From Brasenia schreberi (lineage: Eukaryota > Streptophyta > Magnoliopsida > Nymphaeales > Cabombaceae), in NCBI GenBank assembly GCA_036023115.1, contig JAYKKT010000090.1, positions 34,863,001 to 34,927,000 on the forward strand: DNA of 64,000 nt, written 5' to 3'. Each line of letters opens with the position of its first letter. Within the stretch, counting starts at the first letter, position 1. The notes under the pieces are model-generated. The model saw only the letters and a list, made by a program, of their open reading frames with translations. It was not told the origin of the DNA and made no database searches. This document shows, piece after piece, positions 48,314 through 60,319 of this stretch. Made by a program: the position numbers and the translations under genes.

Positions 48314-49364
48314 TGCAGATACTAGTGTTGGTAGAGGTCTGATACAGCAAAGGAACTCGTCTACAAAGCCACCTTCAAAGGAGTGGTAAGCTTCGGAACT
48401 CAATGCACTCCCAACTTTTCCTTTTCAGAAAAGGAAGCTTTCAGTGAAAAACCTGGAAAAAAGCAATAGCATAAATAAGAACAGTAACCTTTTTTTTTTT
48501 GAGAATAGATAATTTAACATTGGCATGCATGTCTAAGATTCAACAACTTCCTGACAAGCAAGAGAATCGATAATGGTGAGAGTGTTATAAGGTCACGTTT
48601 CATTCAAGGATGACTAGAGGCATACACTGCCACTCTTCTTCTATGTTTTTTCTGGACTTCTGGGGAAAATCTGAATATTTCATCAGCCTTGGGAAAAGAA
48701 TAAATTGCAAAAGTGACGCCACTGCCACTTTTCTTCTTCCTTTTTTTTTGTGCACTCCATTTCTTTTTCTTTTCTATTGTATTGCCTTTCGTTCTGCTTT
48801 TTCTGATATTTTTCCTATTCCCATCGTCCTTCCACTTCTTCATTGTAAATATTGTACATATTGATACACATATACTGGTGAACTTTCTTCTTTTTCATCT
48901 CCATAATGTGCTGTCAGTTTTGAGGACCTACTCACGCCATTTAGATAGAACGTCTTGCTATTTAATTATCACTACTTACTGTTTACATTTTTAATGTGAT
49001 TTTACATTAAAATCCACTTAAGTGGTTCATGAATATCATATATTCAGTTTCTATACTTCAGCCTTTTTATTTGGCATGCATCATGTGGCTAACTGCTTAT
49101 GGATTCCATGGTATGCCATTTTTCATCATTGTATTATTTTACAGATCAGTTAGGCGGTTGATAGATACGGTAACTCATGTTTACTGTCTATCATAAGATT
49201 ACTTCCTATAATTTGCCATTGTATTAATATTCTCTGAGATGAGTTTGTTAATTTAGAGTTTGTTGTTTAGATTAATTTATGTTTATGAATGTGCTGGATA
49301 TATGTTCCTTGTGATTAATTAAGTCATACACTTTTTTGAGTTTTTTTACTTCATTGTTGGTATA
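48314..49364. other. 5' flank of the GRAS gene and AT/pyrimidine-rich intergenic DNA
   Basis: The first about 150 bases are 5' UTR of the minus-strand GRAS gene with a likely 5' UTR intron acceptor. 48715-48860 is a T/C-rich plus-strand stretch whose long hydrophobic open frames are composition artefacts. Confidence 0.4.
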
Positions 49365-49511
49365 TCACTAAATCCAACATATCCTGATACTTTGTTGGAG
49401 CCAAGTTTGGCAGACAAGCATGAACGTCTACAAGATAAATATGGGACACAAAAGCCCAACGGGAAACATGTTTCAGTTTCAGTGACCACCTGGAGGAACA
49501 TCTCTGCCTAG
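49365..49511 (+). pseudogene. Orphan terminal-exon-like coding fragment, plus strand
   Basis: An open frame ending at TAG 49509-49511 reads SLADKHERLQDKYGTQKPNG followed by KHVSVSVTTWRNISA. Composition is that of a real charged, soluble protein rather than of the surrounding AT-rich DNA. No start codon or upstream exon was found on this strand, so it is either the last exon of an unlocated gene or a captured gene fragment. The family is not recognised. Confidence 0.3.
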
Positions 49512-49717
49512 CTTGTAAGGCAGACATGTAAGAAAAGAAACTTCTAAACGTTCTGTCATCTAATTTGGGCCTGTAATAATCATAAATAAAGATGGCAAAG
49601 GATCTGAATCTACTCTATTTCTTAAACCATAGATAAAATTCTAGCTTCTAGCAAAGCTTTCCCCCTACTCTGCTCTGTGAAAGATTATGCTATAGCCCTT
49701 TACTGCACTGAAGGTTC

Positions 49718-49801
49718 TCAATCCTGCATGAGTACACGAAGACTGGCTTCATGACGAGAAACACCTTTAAGAGGTACTGGCACTGGTGGACCCAAAAGTT
49801 C
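49718..49801 (-). pseudogene. Orphan terminal-exon-like coding fragment, minus strand
   Basis: After an acceptor-like TTTGGGGCAG the frame reads ELLGPPVPVPLKGVSRHEAS then LRVLMQD and stops (TGA). A diverged second version of the same exon start (TTTGGAGGCAG, DFLGLPVPGL, stop) lies at 49858-49893, directly at the broken end of the LINE. Upstream exons were not located; introns of such a gene would contain the LINE and the hAT element. The family is not recognised. Confidence 0.35.
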
Positions 49802-49893
49802 CTGCCCCAAAGCATTTTAGCACAAAGCAGATAATACCAAACACTGTAATGCTATCTAGAGTCCTGGAACTGGTAGACCCAGAAAATCCTGCC

Positions 49894-51385
49894 TCCAAAT
49901 CTTAGTTTTTGCTTCACTAACGGCCTTTTTTGCTTCCTTCTTTGCTTTCTTATAAGCTTCTAAAGTTTCAATAGTTTTCTTAGCATAATGTAATTTGTAA
50001 CATGCCCTATTTGCCTTGATTTTATTTTGAACTACTTCACTCCACCACCAAGCTTCTTTTTGTGCCGGTACACCTTCCTTAGATACCCCTAATACGTCTT
50101 TCGCCACTTTCCTAATATGTATAGCCATATTGTTCCACATATCTCAGGGTGTGCCAACATAATTCCAAACATCTCCTTGAAGGACTTTCTGTTTAAATAT
50201 ATATCTTCTTTCTCACTTTTGAGGTTCCACCATTTAGTCCGAATAACTCGATGCACTCTTTTCTTCTTTGTCCATTTTTTTATTTGTAAATCCATAACTA
50301 AAAGTCGATGTTGGGTGGTTAAGCTTTCTCCTGGAATTACCTTGCAATCTTTACAACATGCTCTATCTTTTTTCTACAAATAAGGTAATCAATTTGTGTT
50401 GGTGATAAGCCACTCTTATAAGTAATTAAATGTTCATCTCGTTTTTTGAAGACTGTATTGACTATAAAGAGATCAAATGCCATAGCAAAATTTAAAATCT
50501 CCCTACCTTCTTCATTTATATCCCCAAAACCAAAGTTTCCATGAATCCCTTGATATCCTAATGCCTCTTTACCGACATGTCCATTTAAATCTCCTCCTAA
50601 ACAAATCATCTCCCTTTGTGGAATCTTTTGAAACACCTTATCTAACTCTTTCCAAAAAACTGTCTTTATACTATCTTCTAGTCCTACTTGGGGTGCGTAA
50701 GCACAAACTATATTCAAAACCTCTGCTCCTAACACTAATTTCAATGTCATGATTCGGTCACCATATCGTAGTATGTCTACTACACTCTCCTTTAAATCTT
50801 TATTTATGATAATACCAACTCCGTTTCGAGCCTTTTCTTTACCTGAGTACCATAATTTAAAACCCATTTTGTCTCTTGTAAACATAGAATATGAATCTTT
50901 CTCCGAATCATAGTATCTACCACCTCCATTAGCTTACTGGATAATGTTCCGATATTCCAAGAACCAATACGAATCTTATTATCTAGGACTAGCTTCCTTA
51001 CCCCCCTCATCCGTCCATAATCAAAATGCGGAGACCCTCTCTGAAAATTTTTCACTACATTCGGGTGGCAATGTAGCAGGACTAACTTCTTTACCCACAC
51101 CCGACCATGATGTGGGAACTCTCTCTGTAATTGATTCACTACATTCGGGCAAAAATGTAGTGGCCCTTGCTTACTTCTTACTGCATTCGGGCTCTGCAGC
51201 ACGTCGCTAGGCGGGGACGCCCCAAAGCAATGCTCATAATTTTTATAATCCATGTTATAAAAATCCAAAGAAGTTTTACGCTGGCTGTCGGAAGCCTAAC
51301 ACAACCCTCCTCCTTTATCCGGGCTTGGGACCGGCAATGCAAGGGTGATCCCTTACATGGGCGGAGTTTCACTTGCCCACACAAT
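49894..51385 (-). mobile_element. RTE-type LINE with 5' end and endonuclease, lacking reverse transcriptase
   Basis: Minus strand. The 5' region (AAGCCCGGATAAAGGAGGAGGG, about 51330) matches the conserved 5' end of plant RTE elements (recall). An apurinic-type endonuclease follows: SWNIGTLSSK (about 50960), LQETKW, then after a frameshift near 50870 KEKARNGVG, VCAYAPQVGLEDS, GGDLNGHVG (about 50585), QIDYLICRK and TTQHRLLVMD, so all catalytic blocks are visible. The following KRVHRVIRTKWWNL and WWWSEVVQ linker also fits the family. The sequence then stops resembling RTE at about 49894, before the reverse transcriptase. Annotated plant proteins called craniofacial development protein 2-like usually derive from this endonuclease. 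Confidence 0.85.
50985..51150 (-). repeat. 84-bp tandem duplication in the RTE 5' region
   Basis: On the minus strand two consecutive units begin CCCGAATGTAGTGAA and end GAAG(T/C)TAGTCCT. Translated, they give two 28-residue repeats (PNVVNQLQREFPHHGRVWVK and PNVVKNFQRGSPHFDYGRMR). Confidence 0.7.
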
Positions 51386-52934
51386 TTTGGAAAATTTTAA
51401 AAAGAAATATAGCCAACGGTTTACCCAATGGGTGTAATACTATACGCCATGGGCTACTCCCCACATCTGAAAGAGCTTTCCCCAATAAAAATATGTGAAG
51501 GTAAATAAATATATGGTTCATAGTTGAATATGTGATCTATAATACGGATAATGTAGTGTAATATGGGCTATAACCTGGTATAACCATAGTGGAATATTTT
51601 CCCCACCTTGAAAAGCTTTTCTAGATCCACCACTGTCCAAGAGATTCAAGATTCATGATTGCTTATGCTTCATGCTTCTCATAATCATCATTAGCACCTT
51701 TGGTAATTACGGAAGAAAAATGATAATAAACAACAAAAAGATGACCTCTCATGATCCCACGTTCATCGATGTTGTGTAAAAAATAGCAGCACTTAAACAA
51801 CTCACAGATCAGACACATTACTTGTGGACTAAGGATTTGATATGACAATATCCAGCCTTATCACATGTCTTCCAGAAATAAGTTTCAACTTCAGCACCTA
51901 ACTTGGCAGTTGATCTACTCATGAAATGAAGTGGGCAAAGATATTTTTGGGTTGAAAACTTGAAAGTTGAAACTATTCAGTGGTTTCCCATTCCATGGAT
52001 CAATTAGTCTCGTAATACATTAACGAGCCAACTGGCATCCATGTTGCATAGGCTGTACTGGTTCTCAAACAATGTCATGGTTTAGTCAAACATCTATGAG
52101 TTTGAAGTCACGACCTTGTAAATATTTAATCTGAACGCACTACATGACAAGAACTGTTAATCAAAAACAAGTGCAAATGTAGTTCAAACTAATGGATAGG
52201 ATGAAGGCATCTTGTAAGTTCAGTAGCCATCATAAAATAGCTAGGGAACTGCCTTTTATACAGACAGTAATTCAATTATCTTCAAGAATACAGATAGTGT
52301 GGATGCAATAGAAACGAATCATGTGGCAAGCATGCCACGTACTGCTGCACGGGAGAACTGTCCCAATAAATGAAAACAGCTTATTGTGCAATTCCATAAC
52401 CTACGGGAGTTCTAATCCATTTACCGGAGAATCTTCTTCTCAAAAAAATCAAGATTTCACATTAACCTAGAAATGATTTAGCGCATTTTCCAAAAAAATG
52501 AGCATTTACTCAGACACGCTTCATGACCTCAATCACTAAGGTTACCAGAATAGAAAAGGTCACATCCACAAAGAATTCAAAAAATATCAGTTCTCAGAGA
52601 CACATGACTTTCATAAGAATGTCGTATTACTGAAGCATCCATTTCAAAAAAAGTTCCCAGTATAATCATGTTGCATAAACTAACCAAATTCAGGTTTGAG
52701 TGAATTCAAGAATGCCTTGGAGAATAAGATGTGGAATACTAATATAGGCACGCAGAGAAATGACAGTAAGGGATCCATTTCAAAAGGAAAAAAAGCAGTT
52801 CAAGTGCAGAAAACCAGAATCCTCATTGTGGCTACCCACTAGTACTTTGAGGAACATGTAAGAGAGGTATTATCATCATCCGCCAGTAAGATTCTCACAT
52901 CCACCACAAAGATAAACAGCAGGCCATGCATACA
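51386..52934. other. Intergenic or intronic stretch between LINE and hAT element
   Basis: 51410-51600 repeats the CCCATGGGC/AACGGTTTACCC theme also seen near 44 kb. On the minus strand 51850-51930 reads MSRSTAKLGAEVETYFWKTC then DKAGYCHIKS, which looks protein-like but has no verified splice sites. Nothing else recognised. Confidence 0.3.
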
Positions 52935-52942
52935 CAGCTTAC
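52935..52942. repeat. hAT target-site duplication, left copy
   Basis: CAGCTTAC, repeated at 55099-55106. Confidence 0.8.
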
Positions 52943-55098
52943 GATATATTATAAAAATTGTATCGTATCGTACGATATGATACAATTTTATCGTTTATCA
53001 TATTTCGTATGAAGATACGATACGATACAGGGACACGTATCGCAATATATGGTACAATATGGGGTGTATCGTATCGTACAATACATACGAGTCGATTGCT
53101 GATTTTTTGTTATAAAATCCGAAAATCCGAAAGTTGCGGATTTCATTTTTGCTTCTTCTCAAACCCTTTTTTACGTCATTATCTTCCTTCCAGATCCTCT
53201 TCTTACCTTGTTATTGTTGATTTAATTCATACAGGTGGAAGAGAATTGATTAGGCTTTCTTTCATTGACAAGATTTGCTACGAATGTCATTCCTGTGCAA
53301 AGTCTTGTCATATAGAAAAATGCATTGAAAAAATTATTTACATATGATCTGATGAATAGGGCTCTATTAGTTGGTCTAGAAAGAGGGAGGGCATTGTTAT
53401 GGTAGATGTTGTTTTCAATACTGATTTTTGGGAAAGTTACAACAAATTTTTAAGGATGATTGTACATTTAGTTAAGGTAACGAGGATAGTGGACAGTGAA
53501 GATAGACCTGCTATGCCTTATATATATATATATATATATGATGCTATGGATAAGGTCAAATTGGAAATACAAGCAAACCTTGACCGCAAGTGGTCACTTC
53601 TAAATAAGGTTTGAAAGATAATTGATACACGTTGGAACCGTCAAATGCATCATGATTTACATGTTGCTGCATATTTCCTTAATCTTCTATTCGATTTTCT
53701 CCTAACTTTATTAAGGATGAAGAAGTGAAAAAGGATATATTAAATGCAATTGACCTTATTGAAGATTCATCTACTTGTAATATCCATTTAGAGTTACGTC
53801 AAATGCATCATGATTTACATGTTGTTGCATATTTCCTTAATCTTCTATTCGATTTTCTCCTAACTTTATTAAGGATGAAGAAGTGAAAAAGGATATATTA
53901 AATGCAATTGACCTTATTGAAGATTCATCTACTTGTAATATCCATTTAGAGTTAAGCAAGTATATACAGAGTGTTGGAGATTTTGGAAGGCCAATTGCAA
54001 TCCAACTCTACTCCCAGATGCGACAAGGTATTGTGTTTTTATTGATATTCATTTAAGTTATTAATTGATTGACTTTGAGTGTTTCTTATTGATCATTATC
54101 GTGTTTTATTTTAGATGAATGGTGGGCTCATTTTGGTATAGATGCACCGAACTTGGTAAGGTTGCTCAATGTATATTGAGCCAAATATATAGTTCGAGTA
54201 GGTGCGAGAGGAATTGAAGCTTTTTCGAATGCATTTACATGAAAAAGCAAAATAGACTGGAGCATGCTCGATTGCGTGATTTGGTATACATTGCGTACTA
54301 CATAAAGTTAAGGCAAATATAATAATTTTAAAATATATATTGTTTGTTGTTGCCTAGTTCTTGCTTAATCTTATTAATAACGAATGATTGATGTGGCTAT
54401 ATTGTATTTGATATTCTTTATAATTTGAATATTCTTTCTTTACATACAAATGCAAAAGGATACAAGAAGGGCAAGGAAGGTGCCATATGACCCGGTGAGC
54501 TACGAAAATATTGATATTCTTCACGATTGGGTCGAAGTGGATGAGCTCCTATCAATTTAGAGGATGAAAACTGGAGGACACTATGAGCCGAAGCAGAACT
54601 TGAACTTGGAGATGATGACGGAGGATATCCAATTATGGAAGAGGAAGAGGGAGGAGATGATGATGATGATGATGGTGATCTTGACTATGTTGATTATAAT
54701 GTTTTTGTTGATTATGATCCATATTATGGATGATTGTAATTTGTTTTAACTTTTATTTGTAACTTTGTAATGTTCTAATCTTTGATGATTGTAAGTTGTA
54801 CTTATAACTTTGTTGTTTATTAAGTTAAATCCCAAATATATTCAGTATTATATTCACGTTAATGGTATGGAACACGGATGCTTGTAGCCTTGTTCATAAC
54901 TTCATTAGGAGATATTTCTGTTAGGAGATATTTCTGTTATAGTATGGATGCTTCTTTATTGTGTTATATATGTCTTGTTTATTATTATTAATTTTTTTTA
55001 ATAATTTTTTTACTTTGTATTGTATCGTACGGTACGATATGGTATGATACAGGCATATCGGTACCCAGTGTGATACTGATGCGGTTTTTACAACATTG
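52943..55098 (+). mobile_element. hAT transposon with decayed transposase
   Basis: Flanked by an 8-bp duplication CAGCTTAC at 52935-52942 and 55099-55106. The right end, read inward, is CAATGTTGTAAAAACCGCATC and the left end GATATATTATAAAAATTGTA, an imperfect terminal inverted repeat. Both subterminal regions carry CGATAC/GTATCG arrays like those of the hAT element in the MAPKKK intron. The plus-strand interior keeps hAT transposase pieces: FNTDFWESYNKFLRMIVHLV, VDSEDRPAMPYIY, then RWNRQMHHDLHVAAYFLN, and at 54118 DEWWAHFGIDAPNLVRL from the C-terminal dimerisation region, ending with an acidic tail near 54500-54730. Stops, a TA microsatellite and a tandem duplication break the frame. Confidence 0.85.
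53639..53954. repeat. 158-bp tandem duplication inside the hAT element
   Basis: Two nearly identical units starting CGTCAAATGCATCATGATTT at 53639 and 53797. The unit length is not a multiple of three, so it shifts the transposase frame. Confidence 0.9.
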
Positions 55099-55106
55099 CA
55101 GCTTAC
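55099..55106. repeat. hAT target-site duplication, right copy
   Basis: CAGCTTAC, identical to 52935-52942. Confidence 0.8.
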
Positions 55107-58100
55107 TCCAGTTTTCTCGTATCACAGTGCTAGGAATTGTAAAACAAGAATTTTCCCATTGAAATATGTAGCTACTCGTCACAAACATATGATATGCTTC
55201 TAATCTGCAATACTTGTATCCATGCACTTTACATTAGCATGGTTCCAATCATCATAAAACAATAAATCAAAAAGAGAAAGCGCATCTAGTACATCATACA
55301 TGATACGCACGCTTGACAAGCTTCCCACATGAGAATAGAACAAATAAATAAGAATGAGAGGGTTACCCACCATCCAAGTGGGTTTCATGAACGAGCCCTA
55401 AGCAGGTATGGTCCCAAATTGCTGCAGTGCAAGAGAATTAATGACTTCAGAAGAGACCACCAACAGAATATAATGTCTTGAGCAAATTATGCTCGACATA
55501 ATAAAAGCATCTATAGATCCTGTCTTTTTGTTACGATGTTTCTTCAATGAGGGATGAGTAAGATCGTGTGACAACCCAATTTTGTTGAGATATCACAAGC
55601 AGTTTAAAGAGAATGGACTCTGGCATGTTCTCTGTCCTCAATACTCTGCCACTACTTAATTAGAAGGCCAGACTGAAATTCTGAAACTTGGGTAATGAAG
55701 ATTTTCTTGTAGCCAAGGGTGACATTCACCTTTCTCTCCACTTACTATGAATTCCCCAAACCAACAAACATAAATGACCTCAAACCAATTAATCTTGAAG
55801 CTATGAGCTTGTAGAATTTAGGAAAAGAACAATTTTTACAGGTCAGTCCTTCTATCCACAAGGTCACATAGAAAATGATCAATTTTCTCAACAGAAAAAA
55901 AGTCCACAACTTGGAATTTTTTGTTCATTAAGGGGAAAATAAATGTGCTATGCCATGAAAAGATTGCCCAAATCTGTTCAAGTATGTGGTCAACAGGCTG
56001 AGCAGACTACAGATTGTGTGCAGAATCAGAGTTCAACAATCATATATAAACAAGCGTATGAAATCGTACCGCGAACTTGCACCAGAGGATCCTTGATCAA
56101 CACAAGCTGATAAAAAATCAATACGGAGCAACCATGATACAGATCAACCAAGGAATTTCAGCATCTACTACGCGCACCTAAAACAGGGGAAAGCCGCCCA
56201 GTCGAAGGAAACCATGAAATGGTATGACGATACAGGAAATTTCCACGTTTGACTATGTCTTTTACACGTATTGATCAGCAATACGAACCAAATAACAACG
56301 AGAGGCCCTTCAACTGAAGAAAAGAGAACCCCTCTTGACCACAAACTTCTCGCAGAAAATCAACAACGCAGAAACCCACAAAAGGGTGCCGGAAACCCAA
56401 AGAAAGGAAAGCGATGACTGATCTTACGATGTATATTTGAACATGGGGAACTGCTAAAACAAAGAGGTACGACTACAACCAAAATTTTATATCGTTTACG
56501 GATATTGACGAGGAAAGGTGGTGTGAACCTGCTTGGTGAGACGCATCTGAACACAAAGCCAAACAAAGCAAACAAAGAAATCAGTAACCGAGGCAATAAA
56601 GGAAAACCCCCAGAAGTCTATAGTGCAGGGAACAGCGCAAGCAACTAAAGAAAGATTACTTTTCTGCCTACCCTTAACAAAGGTTTTCCTTCTTCTTAAC
56701 TTTTTCCAAATAATCATAACCAATAGGAGACCCTACAACCATACTGAAGAAGCGATTTTTCTTCGATGGGGACACGAGTGAGGGGCCCAAGAACCTCGTA
56801 CCCGGAAATCACTGACACGGATTCTACAGTACTAGCAATTCTGAGGTCTTCATCTCCTTTTGGATCTGTGAGAGAGAGAGAAACGGGCACAAGTCCACAA
56901 GGAGGATCTATCTCCGACCTAACGAAAGAAAAACATGTCACTGACACACCCACAGACTGCTCCCACCAATACCTATGTTAATGGTCTCAACACCCCCCCT
57001 CTCTCTCTCTCTCTCTCTCTGAGGTATACCAAAATAACGTTGTGGTTAGATTTGGTGATCTGGCACATCATCATTTAATACTAAAATTGCATGTTGGTCA
57101 TGTCTTGACCGAGTTAAGGAGAATCATACGAACTCTTGCACCTGACTCGCATTCAAGACACAACATCAAAAAGATTTCTTTTTTTTTTATTATCCATGAT
57201 TAATTCAGAAAAGATTTCTAGAAGCAAGGCAGGACGCGCTATTTTCAAATTCTAATCATTAAAAGCATTGTTATTTAACACAATAAAAGGTGTAACAAGA
57301 ATTTATAAATCTAGAACTGTGAAAATATCAACATAATAGATGATGTCACATGAATACTCATGTCATAACAAACATCGTTTGGAAAGTGTCCGAATTACAC
57401 CGATGTTGCTGGATTCATGTAATACAATAGATGACATGACCTATGTGGCACATAAGATGGTTTTGGATTAAGAGGCTTGGGCTTATCAAACTGGAAAATT
57501 AGATCCAAATCGCCTTAAATCAAACGCGGGTCTTGACATATAATAAAAGATAAAGTTATACGATCATGTTTTTTACTCGATTACGAGGTCGATCAGTGAT
57601 AAGACCAGGAAATAGGGTACTGAAATTAGGCTTGTAATAACAATTTTGTAGACTCAGGCTAGTAATGAAGCACCCCTAACAATTTCTATAATCACTTCAT
57701 CTTCCGTCAATATGTTTTGTCAACACGAAAAGAACTTATCCAGTATATGAGCTTACTGTGGTTTTGACTTGGAATTTCACTAATCCAATGGCAGATCTAG
57801 AAGGAGTTTGTGGGTTGGGAAATTAACCACTGATTAGTTTCAGGGATCAATCCAAGTGAAACAAAACATTTTTCTTTTCGGTAAAAGAGGGGCCAAGGCC
57901 GAGAAAGCGCTTTTAAGGGTGTGTTTGATTCATCGTGTCAAGTTCTTGTACTAGAACTAAAGCCTTCATGATTGACATGAGCTTGTAATCATGAATTCAT
58001 TTGTGTTTGAACCCTAAAAAGAATTAACCCGGATTTTAGTGTAAGGTGGAGTAATAACACGATAGAGAAAAATGTATTTTTGCCCCGAGTTAGATTCCCT

Positions 58101-58534
58101 TCTCTCCTTTGTTTTGCAAAGAAAGGGACATAAAAAAAATTATGTGGAAATATCTATACCCGACGTTTGTCAAAAAAGATAATTAATTAGTCATCAAGAT
58201 CAACCCATAATAAAACCAAGTCTTTGGGTACAGTTAAGTAGTATGGACTATAGGGGTAGGAGATCTAGAATTATTTGAGTGTGGGGTCAATGGACCAAAG
58301 AACTTTTCAGGGTGGGGTGAACTATGCAGCACAGTCCAAGATTCGACTGCAGCTTGCAGTATTAATTGTTGCAGTTCTGGGAAACTCGTTTGGGCTGGAT
58401 GCCCCATCTTCATTCAATGTAGATCTCCCATTCACTACAGGCATTTTTACTTGTTAGTCAGCGCGTACCATTGTCACGGATCATGTTCGCATTCGAGCAA
58501 TATTAGTGAGTTTAGATTACCCTGTTTGATCTCA
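55107..58534. other. Intergenic stretch, possible 5' region of an unlocated minus-strand gene
   Basis: No coding region confirmed. 56340-57020 has features of a plant 5' UTR/promoter on the minus strand: a pure CT run at 56999-57020, GC-richer sequence and open but domain-less frames. If the orphan minus-strand exon at 49718 belongs to a real gene, its start could lie here (inference). Confidence 0.3.
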
Positions 58535-58535
58535 T

Positions 58536-58581
<46 letters not shown>
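58535..58581. repeat. Compound microsatellite (TA)n(GA)n
   Basis: TA units to about 58555, then GA units to 58581. Confidence 0.9.
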
Positions 58582-58582
<1 letters not shown>

Positions 58583-60319
58583 CTGGTTCTGGATCGATCC
58601 AACAGTTTGAACCAGAACCAAACTGCTCTTGGAACCAACTGTAGTCAGAGCAGATAGAATCAGTCTCAAAATCATAACCGAAATTAAAGATCCTCTGATT
58701 TAGTCACGGTTCATGCTTTCCGAAAACTAGCCCAGAACCAGAACTGACCTTACAAAGTGCCTAAAACTCGTCGGTCCCGATCTGGCAGCTCGAAACCACC
58801 TAGAATTGCTGTGCTTGAAAAGCATTTTCACAACATTTTGAACACAACCCATATGGTTACCTCAATAGCAGGGCGTTCTCCACTGTCACTACAGGTGTGG
58901 AGTTTGGCTCCTAGAGAGTTCATGTTTGGCTTGCTCTTGTAACTAAAAAAAAATTAAAAATCGATTTGGTGCCAACCGATTTACTCGGTTGAGAGCCAGT
59001 CAACCAGGTTGTCAGCTTGATCAACCGCACGTCAGGTATATTTCAGAACTGGAACTGCTTAAAATGCCGGAGGTTTGAAACTGCCTATTTGGTTTACCCA
59101 AAACTGGAAGTTTGAAAGCTTAGGTTCCAGTTTTCTCAAAACCGGACAAGTTTATATATATATGTTTGTGTGTGTGTGTTTCAAACTTTGTTGCTCTCTT
59201 TTTAAATACGAAAGAATGAGCTTTTAAGCAAAAAGTATTTTATTTAAATTCAGATGATCGACCAGGCATTCATCGTTGGAAGAGAAATGGTGTATGTCAT
59301 GCATTTCTCAGCCATGGTCACTTTTATACGTATTTACAACTGTGATAAACTTTTTATCAAGTTTACACCAGGAGTACTTGACTAAATATATAAAAATACT
59401 TCCCATGAATTTCGTACAGAATGTTTCGTGCGCACTCAAGTGCCCCACTTGTTAACTATTCATGCACATGCCTCTCATAAAGTAGCTTTTTCTTTAGTAA
59501 CTCAAGTCCGAGTTTTTCTTCTTTACTATACCCCGAAAGTCTAAAGCATATTGTGTCTTTGGTCACAGACTTTTATAGGAATCATTTACGATTAAAAACA
59601 TTCGCCACACAATCCTGCCATTACAAGACTCATTGTGCATCACTGGTAGAGAGGAGTTTCCTTTAACTAATCTCATCTTCTCCAATTGATTGATTTTGCC
59701 AATTAAAAATAGTTTATATATTTTAAAATCCCTTACCTGAAACAGATCGTTACCTTAATGATAGGATGCTCACTACCGTTGCAGTTGATGAGAAGTTTGA
59801 TCTCATTAGACACATTATTCTTATAATCGCTTACTTTTCATTGCATTCATCAGACTTTATAATCTATCGTTAAGAGAGAACGTCTTAACAAAATGTTCAT
59901 AATATCTAAAATTCGTGATAAATAAATCCAACAAAATTTTGTGTTCACTGTGGAAAACCTTACACAATCTTTCTCTTTTTTCCGGATTTGAGATCGATGA
60001 TCCTTTACATGAGTGAAACAGTTATGAAATGAGATAATACATAATTTTAACTAGACAATTTAGTAACATATACCATATCCCGAGGTGGGTTGATGCCCAT
60101 GGGAGCACCAATAATACATATCTTTCCCATTTAGCAATATATATATATATATATAAGTGTCGAACAACATGCATAAAGAATTCATTTAGGATGGGATGGG
60201 ATGGAATGATATTAGTGAAACACACGATTAATTAAAGCCAAAAGCAAAACGGGAAGAGAAAGCGACTTCAGAGCTTTTAATAGAGCAGCTACCAAACCTT
60301 GATCTTCTTATGTACTTCT
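58582..60319. other. Intergenic, decayed repeats
   Basis: 58590-59160 is rich in GAACCAGAACC-like words, related in style to 12640-12950. A TA run lies at 60137-60156. No gene recognised. Confidence 0.3.

Noticed and set aside
48713..48994. Hydrophobic Phe-rich plus-strand frame
   Set aside because: Composition artefact of a T/C-rich stretch next to the GRAS 5' UTR.
52860..52930. Minus-strand VRILLADDDNTSLT, reminiscent of a response-regulator receiver start
   Set aside because: No continuation of the receiver domain in any frame downstream and no acceptor; judged chance.
56714..56953. 79-codon minus-strand frame in a GC-richer region
   Set aside because: Fits a 5' UTR or promoter better than coding sequence; no domain recognised.
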